A stretch of DNA of 64,000 bases from Accumulibacter jenkinsii (GTDB taxonomy: Bacteria; Pseudomonadota; Gammaproteobacteria; Burkholderiales; Rhodocyclaceae), in the NCBI GenBank assembly GCA_036625225.1, contig JAZKUF010000005.1, positions 192,859 to 256,858 on the forward strand. The letters are read 5' to 3'. Every line of letters starts with the position of its first letter. The stretch's first letter is position 1. Below, piece by piece: positions 52,707 to 60,641 of the stretch. The translations under genes and the position numbers were made by a program. A model generated the notes under the pieces. It made no database searches and was not told the DNA's origin. It saw only the letters and a list, made by a program, of their open reading frames with translations.

Positions 52707-52896
52707 CCGATGGAGGGCTTGCTTGCCTAAGCGTGTGGAATCCTCGTTTGATGGGGTGGGCCTGAGGGGTTTCGGGTTGCCACAGCAAATTGTCGACCAT
52801 GGGACAGGACTGGGCAGTATCACTCTTGAAACGTCGTTTGCAGGGGAATGTGATGCACGTCGCAACCAGAGTCAGGGTGGGCTTTTGCGGGCGCTG

Positions 52897-52940
52897 TTCA
52901 CTGATACGACGACGTTTGACACTCATAAGACGAGCTTTGG
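52897..52940 (+). repeat. Two iterons in front of trfA
   Basis: Units at 52897 (TTCACTGATACGACGACG) and 52918 (GACACTCATAAGACGAGC) lie about 50-90 bp before the trfA start. In this position they are likely the operator for autorepression or handcuffing. Confidence 0.75.
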
Positions 52941-52988
52941 TCGTGGTGAGACGGCTACACTTGAAGGAATTTTCAGTTGGAGGGCGCT

Positions 52989-53957
52989 ATGGCCATGAAC
53001 GAAGCACCAGCTTCCCCTCTTCCTGCGGCAGCCGTGGAAGAGGCCAGGCAGCCCGTCCCGGAGGTTATCCAGGTAGCTGAAAGGTTGCGGGAAAGTGCGC
53101 GGGCCAAGAAAGTGAGCCAAGAGGTCTCATCGGTCTTTCAGGAGGTGGCTCAGCTTCCTCTCTGGGAGGAGCGCGTCCGCGGTCTTCCCAACTCATTTGC
53201 CCGGTCGGCGCTCTTTACGTCAGCCAATCGCAGTATCGAGCGCGAAAATTTTCGTCGGCGCAAGATCGCGACCCTGCGGGGTGCCGAAATGTTCTACACC
53301 GGCGAAGAGCTGCGCCAGGATGACGGCGATGTGTTCTTGCAGATCGTCCATCTGGCACGGCAGCAGCCTTTGGGAGATGTGGTCGAGTTCTCGGGTTATG
53401 CGCTGCTCAAGGATCTGGAATGGACCACCTCGAAGGGTTCGTACGAACGCCTTCGCGACAGCATTAACCGGCTCTCCTCGACGACCGTGATTGTCAAGAC
53501 CGATGCTTCTTCAGGCCACCCCGAAAAAGGTTTTGGGGGATCTCTGGTGCGAAAGTTCGAGTGGAACATCGAAGCGGATCGGGGCACGTCACAGCGCTGG
53601 CGCATCTGGCTTGAACCCGAGATCGTCGTTCTCTTCGGTCGCGAGGCCTATACCCGAATCGATTGGGCGCAACGCCTTCAGTTGCCGCCGCTTGCCAAGT
53701 GGCTGCATCAGTTCTACTTCACGCACGAGAAACCCATCGGTTACAAGATCGAGACGATCAGGACGCTGTGCGGGTCTCGCATTGCCGTTCTGGCGAAGTT
53801 CCGCTACAAGCTTCGCGAGTCGATTGGACTGCTCGTCAAGGTCGGATTCCTGATCTCGTACGAGATCGACTCGCGTACCGATATCCTTCACGTTGTCCGT
53901 GCGCCGCGCCGGATTGCCATTACCGAACTGATCGAAGCCAAATCCGTCAAGTCCTGA
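52989..53957 (+). CDS. trfA: Plasmid replication initiator TrfA
   Basis: 322 residues; ATG at 52989 with GGAGGG. The N-terminal 75 residues are Ala/Glu-rich and probably flexible. The conserved body begins at LPNSFARSALFTSANRS and includes DGDVFLQIVHLARQQPLG, GSYERLRDSINRLSSTTVIV and WAQRLQLPPLAKWLHQFYFTH, matching the TrfA family of IncP-type plasmids. It binds the iterons and recruits DnaA and the helicase. It is followed by an insertion of an IS66-like element about 60 bp after the stop. Confidence 0.9.
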   Translation: MAMNEAPASPLPAAAVEEARQPVPEVIQVAERLRESARAKKVSQEVSSVFQEVAQLPLWEERVRGLPNSFARSALFTSANRSIERENFRRRKIATLRGAEMFYTGEELRQDDGDVFLQIVHLARQQPLGDVVEFSGYALLKDLEWTTSKGSYERLRDSINRLSSTTVIVKTDASSGHPEKGFGGSLVRKFEWNIEADRGTSQRWRIWLEPEIVVLFGREAYTRIDWAQRLQLPPLAKWLHQFYFTHEKPIGYKIETIRTLCGSRIAVLAKFRYKLRESIGLLVKVGFLISYEIDSRTDILHVVRAPRRIAITELIEAKSVKS

Positions 53958-54024
53958 ACGACGTGCTATCGGTGATAGTGGAGTCCGAACCCAGGAACGC
54001 AATCTGGCGTCGGGATGGATCGCG

Positions 54025-54396
54025 TTGCACTCGTTTTTCCCGAACGGATATCTCTCCCTTCCTCGCACCTCCCGTATCCCGGAAGAGCTGTGGTCGCGAG
54101 CGACTGAACTTGCAAAGCGGCACGGCGTCGCCAAAGTCGCCGCTGCCCTGAAGCTCGACTACACCAGCCTGAAGCGCCGGCTGAGCGTCACGGCCAGCAG
54201 ACCCGCCGAAGGCGAGCCGACCTCGCCGCAGTCACCGGCCTTCGTCGAACTCGACTTGGGTTTGCCGCTCGCTACGCCCGCTTGCGTTCTGGTCCTCTCT
54301 GACCGGCACGGCCGGGCGCTGCGGGTCGAGCTGCCGCGTGCGGGAAGCCGCGACATCGCGGAAGTCGCGCGCAGCCTCTGGCAGACGCGGCCGTGA
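54025..54396 (+). CDS. IS66 TnpA-like accessory protein
   Basis: About 123 residues in a frame starting with TTG; the true start is uncertain and the 5' end may be truncated. The region IPEELWSRATELAKRHGVAKVAAALKLDYTSLKRRL is a helix-turn-helix. The later part, FVELDLGLPL and VLVLSDRHGRALRVELPRAG, resembles TnpA accessory proteins of IS66 elements. It overlaps tnpB by 4 bp. Confidence 0.6.
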   Translation: MHSFFPNGYLSLPRTSRIPEELWSRATELAKRHGVAKVAAALKLDYTSLKRRLSVTASRPAEGEPTSPQSPAFVELDLGLPLATPACVLVLSDRHGRALRVELPRAGSRDIAEVARSLWQTRP

Positions 54397-54740
54397 TCGC
54401 GCTGACCCCGCGCCTGCGCGTCTGGGTCGCTGCCGAGCCGGCCGACTTTCGTTGCGGGATCGACGGCCTGGCCCGGCGCGTGCGTCAGATTCTGGCCGAA
54501 GACCCGTTTGGCGGTGCGCTGTTCGTCTTTCGCAACCGCCGGCGCACGGCGGTCAAACTCCTGGTCCATGAGGGTCAGGGCTTCTGGCTGTGTGAGAAGC
54601 GCCTGTCGCAGGGCCGCTTCCGCTTCTGGCCCGGCGAGTCGCCGGGGCAGGTCCTCGCCCCGCACGCCCTGGCGGTGCTGCTCTCGGGCGGCGACCATGC
54701 GGCGGCCGGTGGGATGCCGCAGTGGCGGGCAATCGCGTGA
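54393..54740 (+). CDS. IS66 family accessory protein TnpB
   Basis: 115 residues from a GTG start. The signature WVAAEPADFRCGIDGLARRVRQ, then ALFVFRNRRRTAVKLLVHEGQGFWLCEKRL, is typical of IS66 Orf2. The position corresponding to lysine in VKVL is kept (VKLL). It is probably needed for transposition together with the TnpA-like protein; no transposase of the usual IS66 TnpC type follows. Confidence 0.85.
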   Translation: MIALTPRLRVWVAAEPADFRCGIDGLARRVRQILAEDPFGGALFVFRNRRRTAVKLLVHEGQGFWLCEKRLSQGRFRFWPGESPGQVLAPHALAVLLSGGDHAAAGGMPQWRAIA

Positions 54741-54779
54741 AGCTTACGTTCCAGACCCGTATCCGGTATAACGCTTTGC

Positions 54780-55347
54780 ATGTCCCCGATCCTTTGCATC
54801 CGCGGCTGCACGGTCACCCCCGACGACCTCGAAACCATCCGCACCCTGCTCAAGGCGCATCCCGAAGCCAGCCGCCGGGCGTTCTCGCAACGCCTGTGCG
54901 AACACTGGGACTGGCGCCAGGCCAATGGCGCGCTGCGCGACAGGGTCTGCCGCAGCCTGCTGCTCGTCCTGCACCGGGCCGGGCACATCCAACTGCCCGC
55001 GGTGCGCCAGCGGCCGCCGAACAACGTCATCGCCCGGCGCCGGCCGATGGCCGTCGAGGTGGACCGCACGCCGCTGGAGGGACTCTTCGATCACCTGATC
55101 GCCGACTGCCATTACCTGGGCCCGATGCGGGGCGTCGGTGAGCAGATGAAGTCCCTGGCCCTGAGCGCCGGGCGACCGCTCGCCTGCCTGGGCTTCACCT
55201 CCGCGCCTCGGCACCTCGCTCCGCGTGACCGCTTCATCGGCTGGACGCCGGAAGTGCGCCGGGCGCACGTGCACGAGATCGCCTACCAGAGCCGCTTCCT
55301 GATCCTGCCGTGGGTACGCGTCCCGCATCTCGCTTCGCACCTCCTGA
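54780..55347 (+). pseudogene. DUF4338 (DruA-like) protein, C-terminally truncated
   Basis: Starts MSPILCIRGCTVTPDDLETI. The domain is recognisable by RAFSQRLCEHWDWRQANGALR, HLIADCHYLGPMRGVGEQMK, LACLGFTSAP, LAPRDRFIGWTPEVR and RFLILPWVRVPHLASHLLSR. The last block normally lies in the middle of the domain; here the chain then runs into unrelated acr3 sequence in the wrong frame. DUF4338 is the domain of DruA of the Druantia anti-phage system and is also common in transposons. This copy is likely dead. Confidence 0.75.
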
Positions 55348-55350
55348 GTA

Positions 55351-55614
55351 GGCGTAAGGTTCCTGATTTCGTTCTACATGAGCAAGAAAGTCGGGGCCGG
55401 CTACAAGAAATGCCCCACCCTGTCGTTTACCGCGGTGAGCAACAACTTCGAACTGGCGATTGCCGTCGCCGTGGCCGTCTATGGCATCAATTCTGGTGCA
55501 GCCTTCGCCGCCGTCATCGGTCCGCTGGTGGAAGTGCCGGTGATGATTGGCCTGGTGAGTGTGTCGCTGTGGTTCCAGAAGCGCTATTTCGCCTCTGAAA
55601 GCACGCGAGTGTGA
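55351..55614 (+). pseudogene. ACR3-type arsenite exporter, C-terminal fragment
   Basis: In frame with the ATG at 55378 the sequence reads VRFLISFYMSKKVGAGYKKC, PTLSFTAVSNNFELAIAVAV and AVYGINSGAAFAAVIGPLVE to the stop. This is the last three-helix region of ACR3 arsenite permeases, with the NNFELAIAVAVAVYG helix. About 270 N-terminal residues are missing, replaced by the transposon. It overlaps the SigZ gene by 4 bp. Confidence 0.85.
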
Positions 55615-56150
55615 GCACCCCCTGCCTGCTGGCTGCCTGGTCGATGTGCGAAGCGCAGTTGCGTGGCTATCTTCGTCATCGGATCGGCCAGATCGACGAT
55701 GCAGACGAAGTGCTGCAGGAGGTGTTCATCAAGGCCTTGCGGCAGGGAAGCAACTTTTGCGCGATCGATAACCGACGGGCATGGCTGTTCCAGGTGGCCC
55801 GCAATGCGCTGGCCGATCGCCTGCGCGTGTCGCGTGAACACGTCCCCCTGCCGGACGATCTGGTCTCCCCCGAGAACGAACTGGCTCCGACGGTCGACGA
55901 CCTCAGCGCCTGCCTGCCCCGCGTACTTTCCGAACTCTCCGCGGCCGATCGACTGGCGATCACCCTGTGCGACATCGAGGGCCACTCGCAACAGGAACTT
56001 GCCGACCGTCTCGGCATCTCCTTCTCCGCAGCCAAGTCGCGGGTTCAGCGTGCCCGTCAGCGCCTGAAGGAACGAATGACAAACGCTTGTCGGGTTCGCT
56101 TCGACGACGACGGAAAGGTCTGCAGCTTTACGCCGCGCCCGCCGTTGTAG
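55611..56150 (+). CDS. sigZ: SigZ-type ECF sigma factor
   Basis: 179 residues from a GTG coupled to the acr3 stop. Region 2 is LRGYLRHRIGQIDDADEVLQEVFIKALRQG and RAWLFQVARNALADRLR; region 4 is LCDIEGHSQQELADRLGISFSAAKSRVQRARQRLKERM. The C terminus ends RFDDDGKVCSFTPRPPL, a cysteine-containing tail typical of SigZ. No anti-sigma gene is adjacent. It may direct transcription of the redox genes that follow. Because the first codon lies inside the acr3 fragment, it may formerly have been expressed with the ars operon. Confidence 0.88.
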   Translation: MSTPCLLAAWSMCEAQLRGYLRHRIGQIDDADEVLQEVFIKALRQGSNFCAIDNRRAWLFQVARNALADRLRVSREHVPLPDDLVSPENELAPTVDDLSACLPRVLSELSAADRLAITLCDIEGHSQQELADRLGISFSAAKSRVQRARQRLKERMTNACRVRFDDDGKVCSFTPRPPL

Positions 56151-56470
56151 CGCCTTTCTGCGGCATCGGTCAGCAATGCAAGGTTGGCTCGGACAAGCGA
56201 ACCCGTTTCCGGAACTGCCCAGTTTGGCCATTTCGCTTGCCAAGGGCAGCCGCGGGGCAGTCTGCTACCCTCGGTCAATTGGACTCTGGATCCGCTCTGG
56301 GCCTTGGCACCTGCATCTTTTTTGCGGCAGCCTCGTCTCCCAAGGTATGGAGCGATTGTTGCCCTCCGCGTCGATCGTTTCGATTCTGAAAAAACGCCAG
56401 CGCCACCGCCCCAAGGCAGGCGCCAGCCGTTGAATCACGATTGTTTCAATAAAACCCGAAAGGAAACACG
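56151..56470. promoter_or_regulatory. Region upstream of the exported small protein
   Basis: 320 bp without a gene. The last part, with TGAATCACGATTGTTTCAATAAAACC and a GAAAGGAAAC ribosome site (56454-56470), probably contains the promoter of the following gene cluster. No sigma-factor consensus was assigned. Confidence 0.45.
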
Positions 56471-56854
56471 ATGAGACTCTCACACGTCACGCTGCTTGCT
56501 CTTCTTGGCGCCGCTATGGTCGTACCGTCCTTCGCTCAACCCGTCCCCGGCATGGGAGGAGGAGGACAGGGAGGAATGAGTGGCATGGGACCGGGTGGCG
56601 GCCAAGGGCAGGGTCAGGGAATGCGCTTCGCCTTCGACAAGGACAACACCCGCGGCTGGTCGCTGATGACGACCGAGGAGCGTACCGCCTACCACGACAA
56701 GATGCTCGCCGCCAAAACCCTAGACGAATGCAAGGCGATCCAGCTTGAGCACCATCAGGCCATGGAGGCCCGCGCCAAGGAAAAAGGCACGACCTTGATG
56801 GCGCCACGGCAAAACGCTTGCGATCGTATGCAGGCACGCGGTTTCTTCAAGTAG
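56471..56854 (+). CDS. Small exported protein with TRGWxLMTxEER motif (paralog 1)
   Basis: 127 residues with a signal peptide (LLALLGAAMVVPSFAQ). A Gly/Met-rich stretch of about 30 residues follows (GMGGGGQGGMSGMGPGGGQG), which could bind copper. The conserved part is NTRGWSLMTTEERTAYHDKM, LDECKAIQLEHHQAMEARAK and KGTTL, ending with one more cysteine. It shares this pattern with the protein at 58251. Function unknown; periplasmic, perhaps metal or heme related. Ribosome site AAAGGAAAC. Confidence 0.75.
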   Translation: MRLSHVTLLALLGAAMVVPSFAQPVPGMGGGGQGGMSGMGPGGGQGQGQGMRFAFDKDNTRGWSLMTTEERTAYHDKMLAAKTLDECKAIQLEHHQAMEARAKEKGTTLMAPRQNACDRMQARGFFK

Positions 56855-56956
56855 GGCTGCAACCCTCGCGCCACCCCGCCGCTTCGTAGCGGGGCCGGAA
56901 AACGATCATCTGTTCGGAGATCGAAGTTCGCGACCAGACACGGAATGGGATTAGCG

Positions 56957-58258
56957 ATGACCCACCTTTTCCTGGATCTGACCAGAGTATTCCGCCTGAT
57001 CTGCTTCCTCGCGCTCGCCGTCGTTTCGTCCTCTGCCGCCGCGCTGGAGCCATGGGTCTGGATCGACAACAATGCGGCCGGCGAACGGCAGGTTCATCTG
57101 TACTTTTTCTGGACCAGTACCTGTCCGCATTGTCAGGCTGCCCGGCCTTTTGTCGAAGCGCTGCCGGCGCGCCATCCCTGGCTGGTGCTGCACAGCCGCA
57201 ACCTCACGACCGACCCCAACGCTGCCGACGCCTACGTCTCGATGGCCGAATCCCTCGGCCAGGAAGCCAGCAGCGTGCCGGCCTTCCTGTTCTGCGGACA
57301 GCTCGAAGTCGGCTTCGATCGGCCGGAAACGACCGGGCAGGCACTGGAAGAAGCCTTGCAGTTCTGCCGCGAATCAGGGGGGAAGGCGCTTGGGGAGCCT
57401 GCTGCGGGAACTCGCCAGGCTCCCGGACTCGATCTCCCGCTACTCGACACAATGGCGCCCGACCAACTCTCGCTACCGGTGTTCACCGTGGTCATCGCCG
57501 GGCTGGATGCCTTCAATCCCTGTGCCTTTTTCGTTCTCCTGTTTCTGCTCTCGCTGCTGATCCATGCCGGCAGTCGTCCGCGCATGCTGTTCATCGGTGG
57601 CGTCTTCCTGTTCTTCTCCGGCCTCATCTACTTTTTGTTCATGGCCGCCTGGCTCAACGTTTTCCGCTGGCTCGGCGAAATCGCCCTGGTCACTACCGCG
57701 GCCGGAGGTCTGGCGATCATCATCGCGCTGATCAACATCAAGGACTACTTCTGGTTCAGGAAGGGGATTTCCCTGAGCATCCCGGATGCCGCAAAGCCCG
57801 GTCTCTACCAGCGCGTGCGCGGCCTTCTGCGAGCCGACAGCCTGCCGGCGCTGACGCTGGGAACCATCGCCCTGGCGATCGCCGCCAATTCCTACGAACT
57901 CCTATGTACGGCCGGATTCCCCATGGTCTATACGCGGCTGCTGACCCTATCAGAGCTGCCGCCGTGGCAACACTACGCCTATCTGGCCCTCTACAACGTC
58001 GTCTACGTTATTCCGCTGCTGGTCATCACCGTGGTCTTCACCTACACGCTTGGCTCGCGAAAGCTGTCGGAGACCGAGGGACGATTGCTCAAACTGGTCT
58101 CGGGGACCATGATGCTGGGACTGGGCATTCTGCTGATCGCCGCCCCGGCCGCACTCAACGACCTGCGCGTGGCGCTGGTCCTGCTGGTTGGCTCGATCGG
58201 CCTTTCCTGGTTGGTCCATTGGGTGAGGAAGCCTGTGCAAGGTGCAAACAATGAATAG
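56957..58258 (+). CDS. Thioredoxin-domain plus DsbD/CcdA-like membrane protein
   Basis: 433 residues from ATG 56957; another ATG at 56945 is possible. A signal segment leads to a periplasmic thioredoxin fold with the CPHC active site in FFWTSTCPHCQAARPF and VPAFLFCGQ. A membrane part of about seven helices begins near residue 175, with AGLDAFNPCAFFVLLFLLSL and AANSYELLCTAGFPMVYTRL, each carrying a cysteine in the position used by DsbD/CcdA to pass electrons. It probably moves reducing power across the membrane to envelope partners. Overlaps paralog 2 by 8 bp. Confidence 0.8.
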   Translation: MTHLFLDLTRVFRLICFLALAVVSSSAAALEPWVWIDNNAAGERQVHLYFFWTSTCPHCQAARPFVEALPARHPWLVLHSRNLTTDPNAADAYVSMAESLGQEASSVPAFLFCGQLEVGFDRPETTGQALEEALQFCRESGGKALGEPAAGTRQAPGLDLPLLDTMAPDQLSLPVFTVVIAGLDAFNPCAFFVLLFLLSLLIHAGSRPRMLFIGGVFLFFSGLIYFLFMAAWLNVFRWLGEIALVTTAAGGLAIIIALINIKDYFWFRKGISLSIPDAAKPGLYQRVRGLLRADSLPALTLGTIALAIAANSYELLCTAGFPMVYTRLLTLSELPPWQHYAYLALYNVVYVIPLLVITVVFTYTLGSRKLSETEGRLLKLVSGTMMLGLGILLIAAPAALNDLRVALVLLVGSIGLSWLVHWVRKPVQGANNE

Positions 58259-58556
58259 AGTCTTGATCATCACGCTGCTGCTGTCTGTCGCCGCTGCCGC
58301 CGAGGCACGCGGCCCCGTGCGCGCCAGCGAGGCGAATACTCGCGGCTGGCAGCTCATGACGCCGGAGGAGCGAATCGAACATCAATCGAAAATTCGTGGC
58401 TTCAGGACGTACGAGGAGTGCCGCAGCTACCAGGGCGCGCATCACCAAATCATGGAAGAACGCGCCAGAGCGCGCGGCATGGCGTTGCCGCAGGGAGGAC
58501 GTGACATCTGCGAGCACCTGCAGCCGGCAAGCGACTCTCGCCAGCCTTTCCGTTGA
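58251..58556 (+). CDS. Small exported protein with TRGWxLMTxEER motif (paralog 2)
   Basis: 101 residues with a short signal peptide (LIITLLLSVAAAAEARG). The mature part has EANTRGWQLMTPEERIEHQS, then YEECRSYQGAHHQIMEERAR and ARGMAL, aligning with the protein at 56471. It lacks the Gly/Met-rich stretch. Two cysteines remain, one in the EECRSY position and one in DICEHL. It is translationally coupled to the thioredoxin protein upstream. Confidence 0.75.
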   Translation: MNRVLIITLLLSVAAAAEARGPVRASEANTRGWQLMTPEERIEHQSKIRGFRTYEECRSYQGAHHQIMEERARARGMALPQGGRDICEHLQPASDSRQPFR

Positions 58557-58575
58557 TCCCTGCGCGGAGCCCACC

Positions 58576-59829
58576 ATGTCCATCCTTCGCTGGCTATCGA
58601 TTCCGCTACTCGTCCTGGCCTCTACCGCAGGCCCCGTTTACTGGGCATTTCCGGAGGGCCTGTCGCTCGCACGCGGTCTGGGCATTGTCCTCGGCTGGGC
58701 AGGCTGCGGCCTGTTGCTCGCCAGCCTGCTGCTGATGCTGCGGGAAACCTGGCTGTCCCGCTGGCTGGGAGGGCTGGAGAGGATGTACCAATGGCATCAT
58801 CGCGTCGGCATGGCCGCTTATGTCCTGCTGCTGGCGCATCCGCTGGCGCTCGCTGCCGATGCCTGGCAGGCTTCTCCCGGCCTCGCCTGGCAGACGCTTT
58901 CACCGTTCAGCCAGGGCTGGCCGGTCCGGCTGGGCTGGCTTTCGCTGCTGCTGCTGATGCTCGGACTCGCCGCCACTTTCGCGACGCGCCTGCCCTATCG
59001 AAGCTGGCGCTGGCTGCATGTCTCGCTGGGGGTCGGCGTGCTGGTCGGTCTGTGGCATCTGCTGCAACTCGGCATCGAAGAGCCGGTATGGCCGATCCTC
59101 GCGCTGGCCGCCGTGTTCCTCGGCTCGCGAATCCTCCGGGAGGACAGCGGACTGGCCGCCCGGCCGTACATCGTGCAAGCGGCCGCTCCGGTTGCTGACG
59201 GCCTGGTCGAGATCACTCTCAAGCCGCTGGCGGAGCCGATTGCCGCGACGGCAGGGCAGTTCGTCCTGGTCGCTTTTTTTGCCGGGCCGACGTTTCGGGG
59301 TTGCGGCGAATTCCATCCCTTTACCGTCAGCTCGATGGGTGCCGACCGTCAGATCCGGGTCGGTATCAAGGCCCTGGGCGATTGCACCCGGCGCATCCAG
59401 TCCATCGAGCCGGGTGTCCTGGCGCGGGTGCATGGCGCCTTCGGCACCTTCCTGGCCGAGCGGCCCGCGGCGCCCCAGCTTTGGCTGGCCGGCGGCATCG
59501 GCATCACGCCTTTCCTGGCGCTGCTGCGGGCGGGCCCGGTCAGTCAGGAGACGAGACTGGTCTATCTCTATCGCGCCGAGAACGACGCCGCCTTTTTGCA
59601 AGAGTTGCGCGCGCTCGCTGAGCGCGATCCACAACTGTCGCTGCAGGCGGTGGCCACCGGTGACGAGCCGCCGAATCTCGATTCGCTCCTTCCCGAGGCC
59701 CGCGCGCTTGCCCGGCACGAGTGCTATCTGTGCGGGCCGCCGGGCATGCTGGCCGCGGTCAGACATTCCCTCCACGAGCGCGGCATCACGCCCCGCCATA
59801 TCCATTTTGAAAATTTCGGATTCCGATAA
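58576..59829 (+). CDS. Ferric-reductase-like flavocytochrome
   Basis: 417 residues, ATG at 58576, 19 bp after the previous gene. Six helices carry two histidine pairs (WHHRVGMAAYVLLLAHPLAL and LHVSLGVGVLVGLWHLLQL) for two b hemes. The C-terminal half has an FAD-binding HPFTVSSM motif, the NAD(P)-binding GGIGITPFLALLRAG and CGPPGM. It resembles YedZ/NOX/Fre-type transmembrane oxidoreductases that move electrons from NAD(P)H outward. Electron acceptor unknown; neighbours suggest thiols or metal. Its stop overlaps the next start (TAATG). Confidence 0.88.
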   Translation: MSILRWLSIPLLVLASTAGPVYWAFPEGLSLARGLGIVLGWAGCGLLLASLLLMLRETWLSRWLGGLERMYQWHHRVGMAAYVLLLAHPLALAADAWQASPGLAWQTLSPFSQGWPVRLGWLSLLLLMLGLAATFATRLPYRSWRWLHVSLGVGVLVGLWHLLQLGIEEPVWPILALAAVFLGSRILREDSGLAARPYIVQAAAPVADGLVEITLKPLAEPIAATAGQFVLVAFFAGPTFRGCGEFHPFTVSSMGADRQIRVGIKALGDCTRRIQSIEPGVLARVHGAFGTFLAERPAAPQLWLAGGIGITPFLALLRAGPVSQETRLVYLYRAENDAAFLQELRALAERDPQLSLQAVATGDEPPNLDSLLPEARALARHECYLCGPPGMLAAVRHSLHERGITPRHIHFENFGFR

Positions 59830-60197
59830 TGCGCAAACTCTACCTCTCCACCACCGTCATCTTCTGGCTGCTGGTGTCAGCCTTCTGGGCGAGCAGCCTG
59901 TGGTTGCCGCCGGCCGAAGAAAGCGTCGCAGTCGCGGCCGAAAAGGTCATCGCGAGGAGCGAACTGGCCAAGCACACATCGCCCGACAACTGCTGGATGG
60001 CGATTCGCGGCACGGTCTACGATCTGAGCGCCTATCTGCCCCGGCATCCGTCGCCCCCCGAGATTGTTCTGCCCTGGTGCGGCAAGGAAGCAACCGAGGC
60101 CTATGACACCAAGACCAAAGGACGTCCGCATTCCACCTATGCCGACGAGTTGCTGGCCAGGTACCGGATCGGCAGCCTGGCCGCCAACAAACCATGA
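59829..60197 (+). CDS. Membrane-anchored cytochrome b5-domain protein
   Basis: 122 residues. One N-terminal helix (STTVIFWLLVSAFWASSLW) anchors a cytochrome b5 fold: ARSELAKHTSPDNCWMAIRG, TVYDLSAYLPRHPSPPEIVL and PWCGKEATEAYDTK, with heme histidines in PRHP and GRPHS. The second glycine pair of the usual HPGG is replaced by Ser-Pro. It probably receives electrons from the flavocytochrome just upstream. Overlaps the following fragment by 4 bp (ATGA). Confidence 0.85.
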   Translation: MRKLYLSTTVIFWLLVSAFWASSLWLPPAEESVAVAAEKVIARSELAKHTSPDNCWMAIRGTVYDLSAYLPRHPSPPEIVLPWCGKEATEAYDTKTKGRPHSTYADELLARYRIGSLAANKP

Positions 60198-60610
60198 CCG
60201 ACGACCCGCTGGCTTCACCTTCACCACTCGAAACGACGAGGCCGCTCTGCTCAGTATCGGAACAGCCGCCGCTGGGGGTGATCGAGGAAGTGCACGGGCC
60301 GGTCATCGACATCCTTTGCAGCCGGCTGCCGCCGCTGCATCAGGCAGTGTATGTCTGCCTCGATGGCGAGCGCTATACCTTCGAGGTGCATCGCCACCTC
60401 GACGAATCGCGGGCGCGGGCGATCGCCCTGCATCGCACGGCCGGCCTGCGCCGGCTGCTGCCGGTCTTCGACAGTGGCGGGCCGCTGCAGATACCGGTGA
60501 CCCCGGATTGTCTCGGCCGGCTGCTCGACCTCTTTGGCCACCCGCTGGATGGTGGCCCGGCACTCGAGGCAACGGAATTTCGCCCCATCGTCGCTGCCCC
60601 GGCACCGTAA
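60194..60610 (+). pseudogene. N-terminal fragment of an F-type ATPase beta subunit (N-ATPase AtpD-like)
   Basis: 138 codons. GVIEEVHGPVIDILCSRLPP, ALHRTAGLRRLLPVFDSGGP and LGRLLDLFGHPLDGGPA match the beta-barrel start of AtpD, nearest to the sodium-type N-ATPases. The nucleotide-binding core is absent. With the IS66 element removed the frame would continue as PAPILTS and stop, so the gene was truncated before the IS arrived. It starts inside the cytochrome b5 gene, so it may be translated as a short protein. Confidence 0.75.
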
Positions 60611-60641
60611 CCGGTAACTCTGCGGCGTTCCCCGGACCCGC

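Larger units (their letters stand above)
52159..52988 (+). other. Plasmid replication origin with iterons
   Basis: 830 bp with no gene. It contains one iteron-like unit at 52341, an AT-rich run with a DnaA-box-like site, a block of six tandem iterons (52575-52706) and two more iterons directly before trfA. The shared core is TTCAC-N5-AGACGACGTTT with a period of 21-23 bp. The arrangement is that of an iteron-controlled theta replicon of the TrfA group. Confidence 0.85.
54025..55347 (+). mobile_element. Truncated IS66-like transposon with a DUF4338 gene
   Basis: Three consecutive plus-strand genes: an IS66 TnpA-like accessory protein, TnpB, and a DUF4338 protein. The large IS66 transposase is absent. 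The right side is lost: DUF4338 homology stops near 55347 and the tail of an acr3 gene begins at once. No terminal repeats were found. The association of IS66-type accessory genes with DUF4338 suggests a distinct transposon type. Confidence 0.6.

Noticed and set aside
52681..52998. 105-codon frame through the iterons
   Set aside because: It runs through tandem DNA repeats and the trfA operator; the repeats do not keep a codon phase, so it is not coding.
54780..55347. DUF4338 gene considered as a working Druantia defence system
   Set aside because: No other Druantia genes are near; the domain is truncated and its neighbours are IS66 accessory genes.
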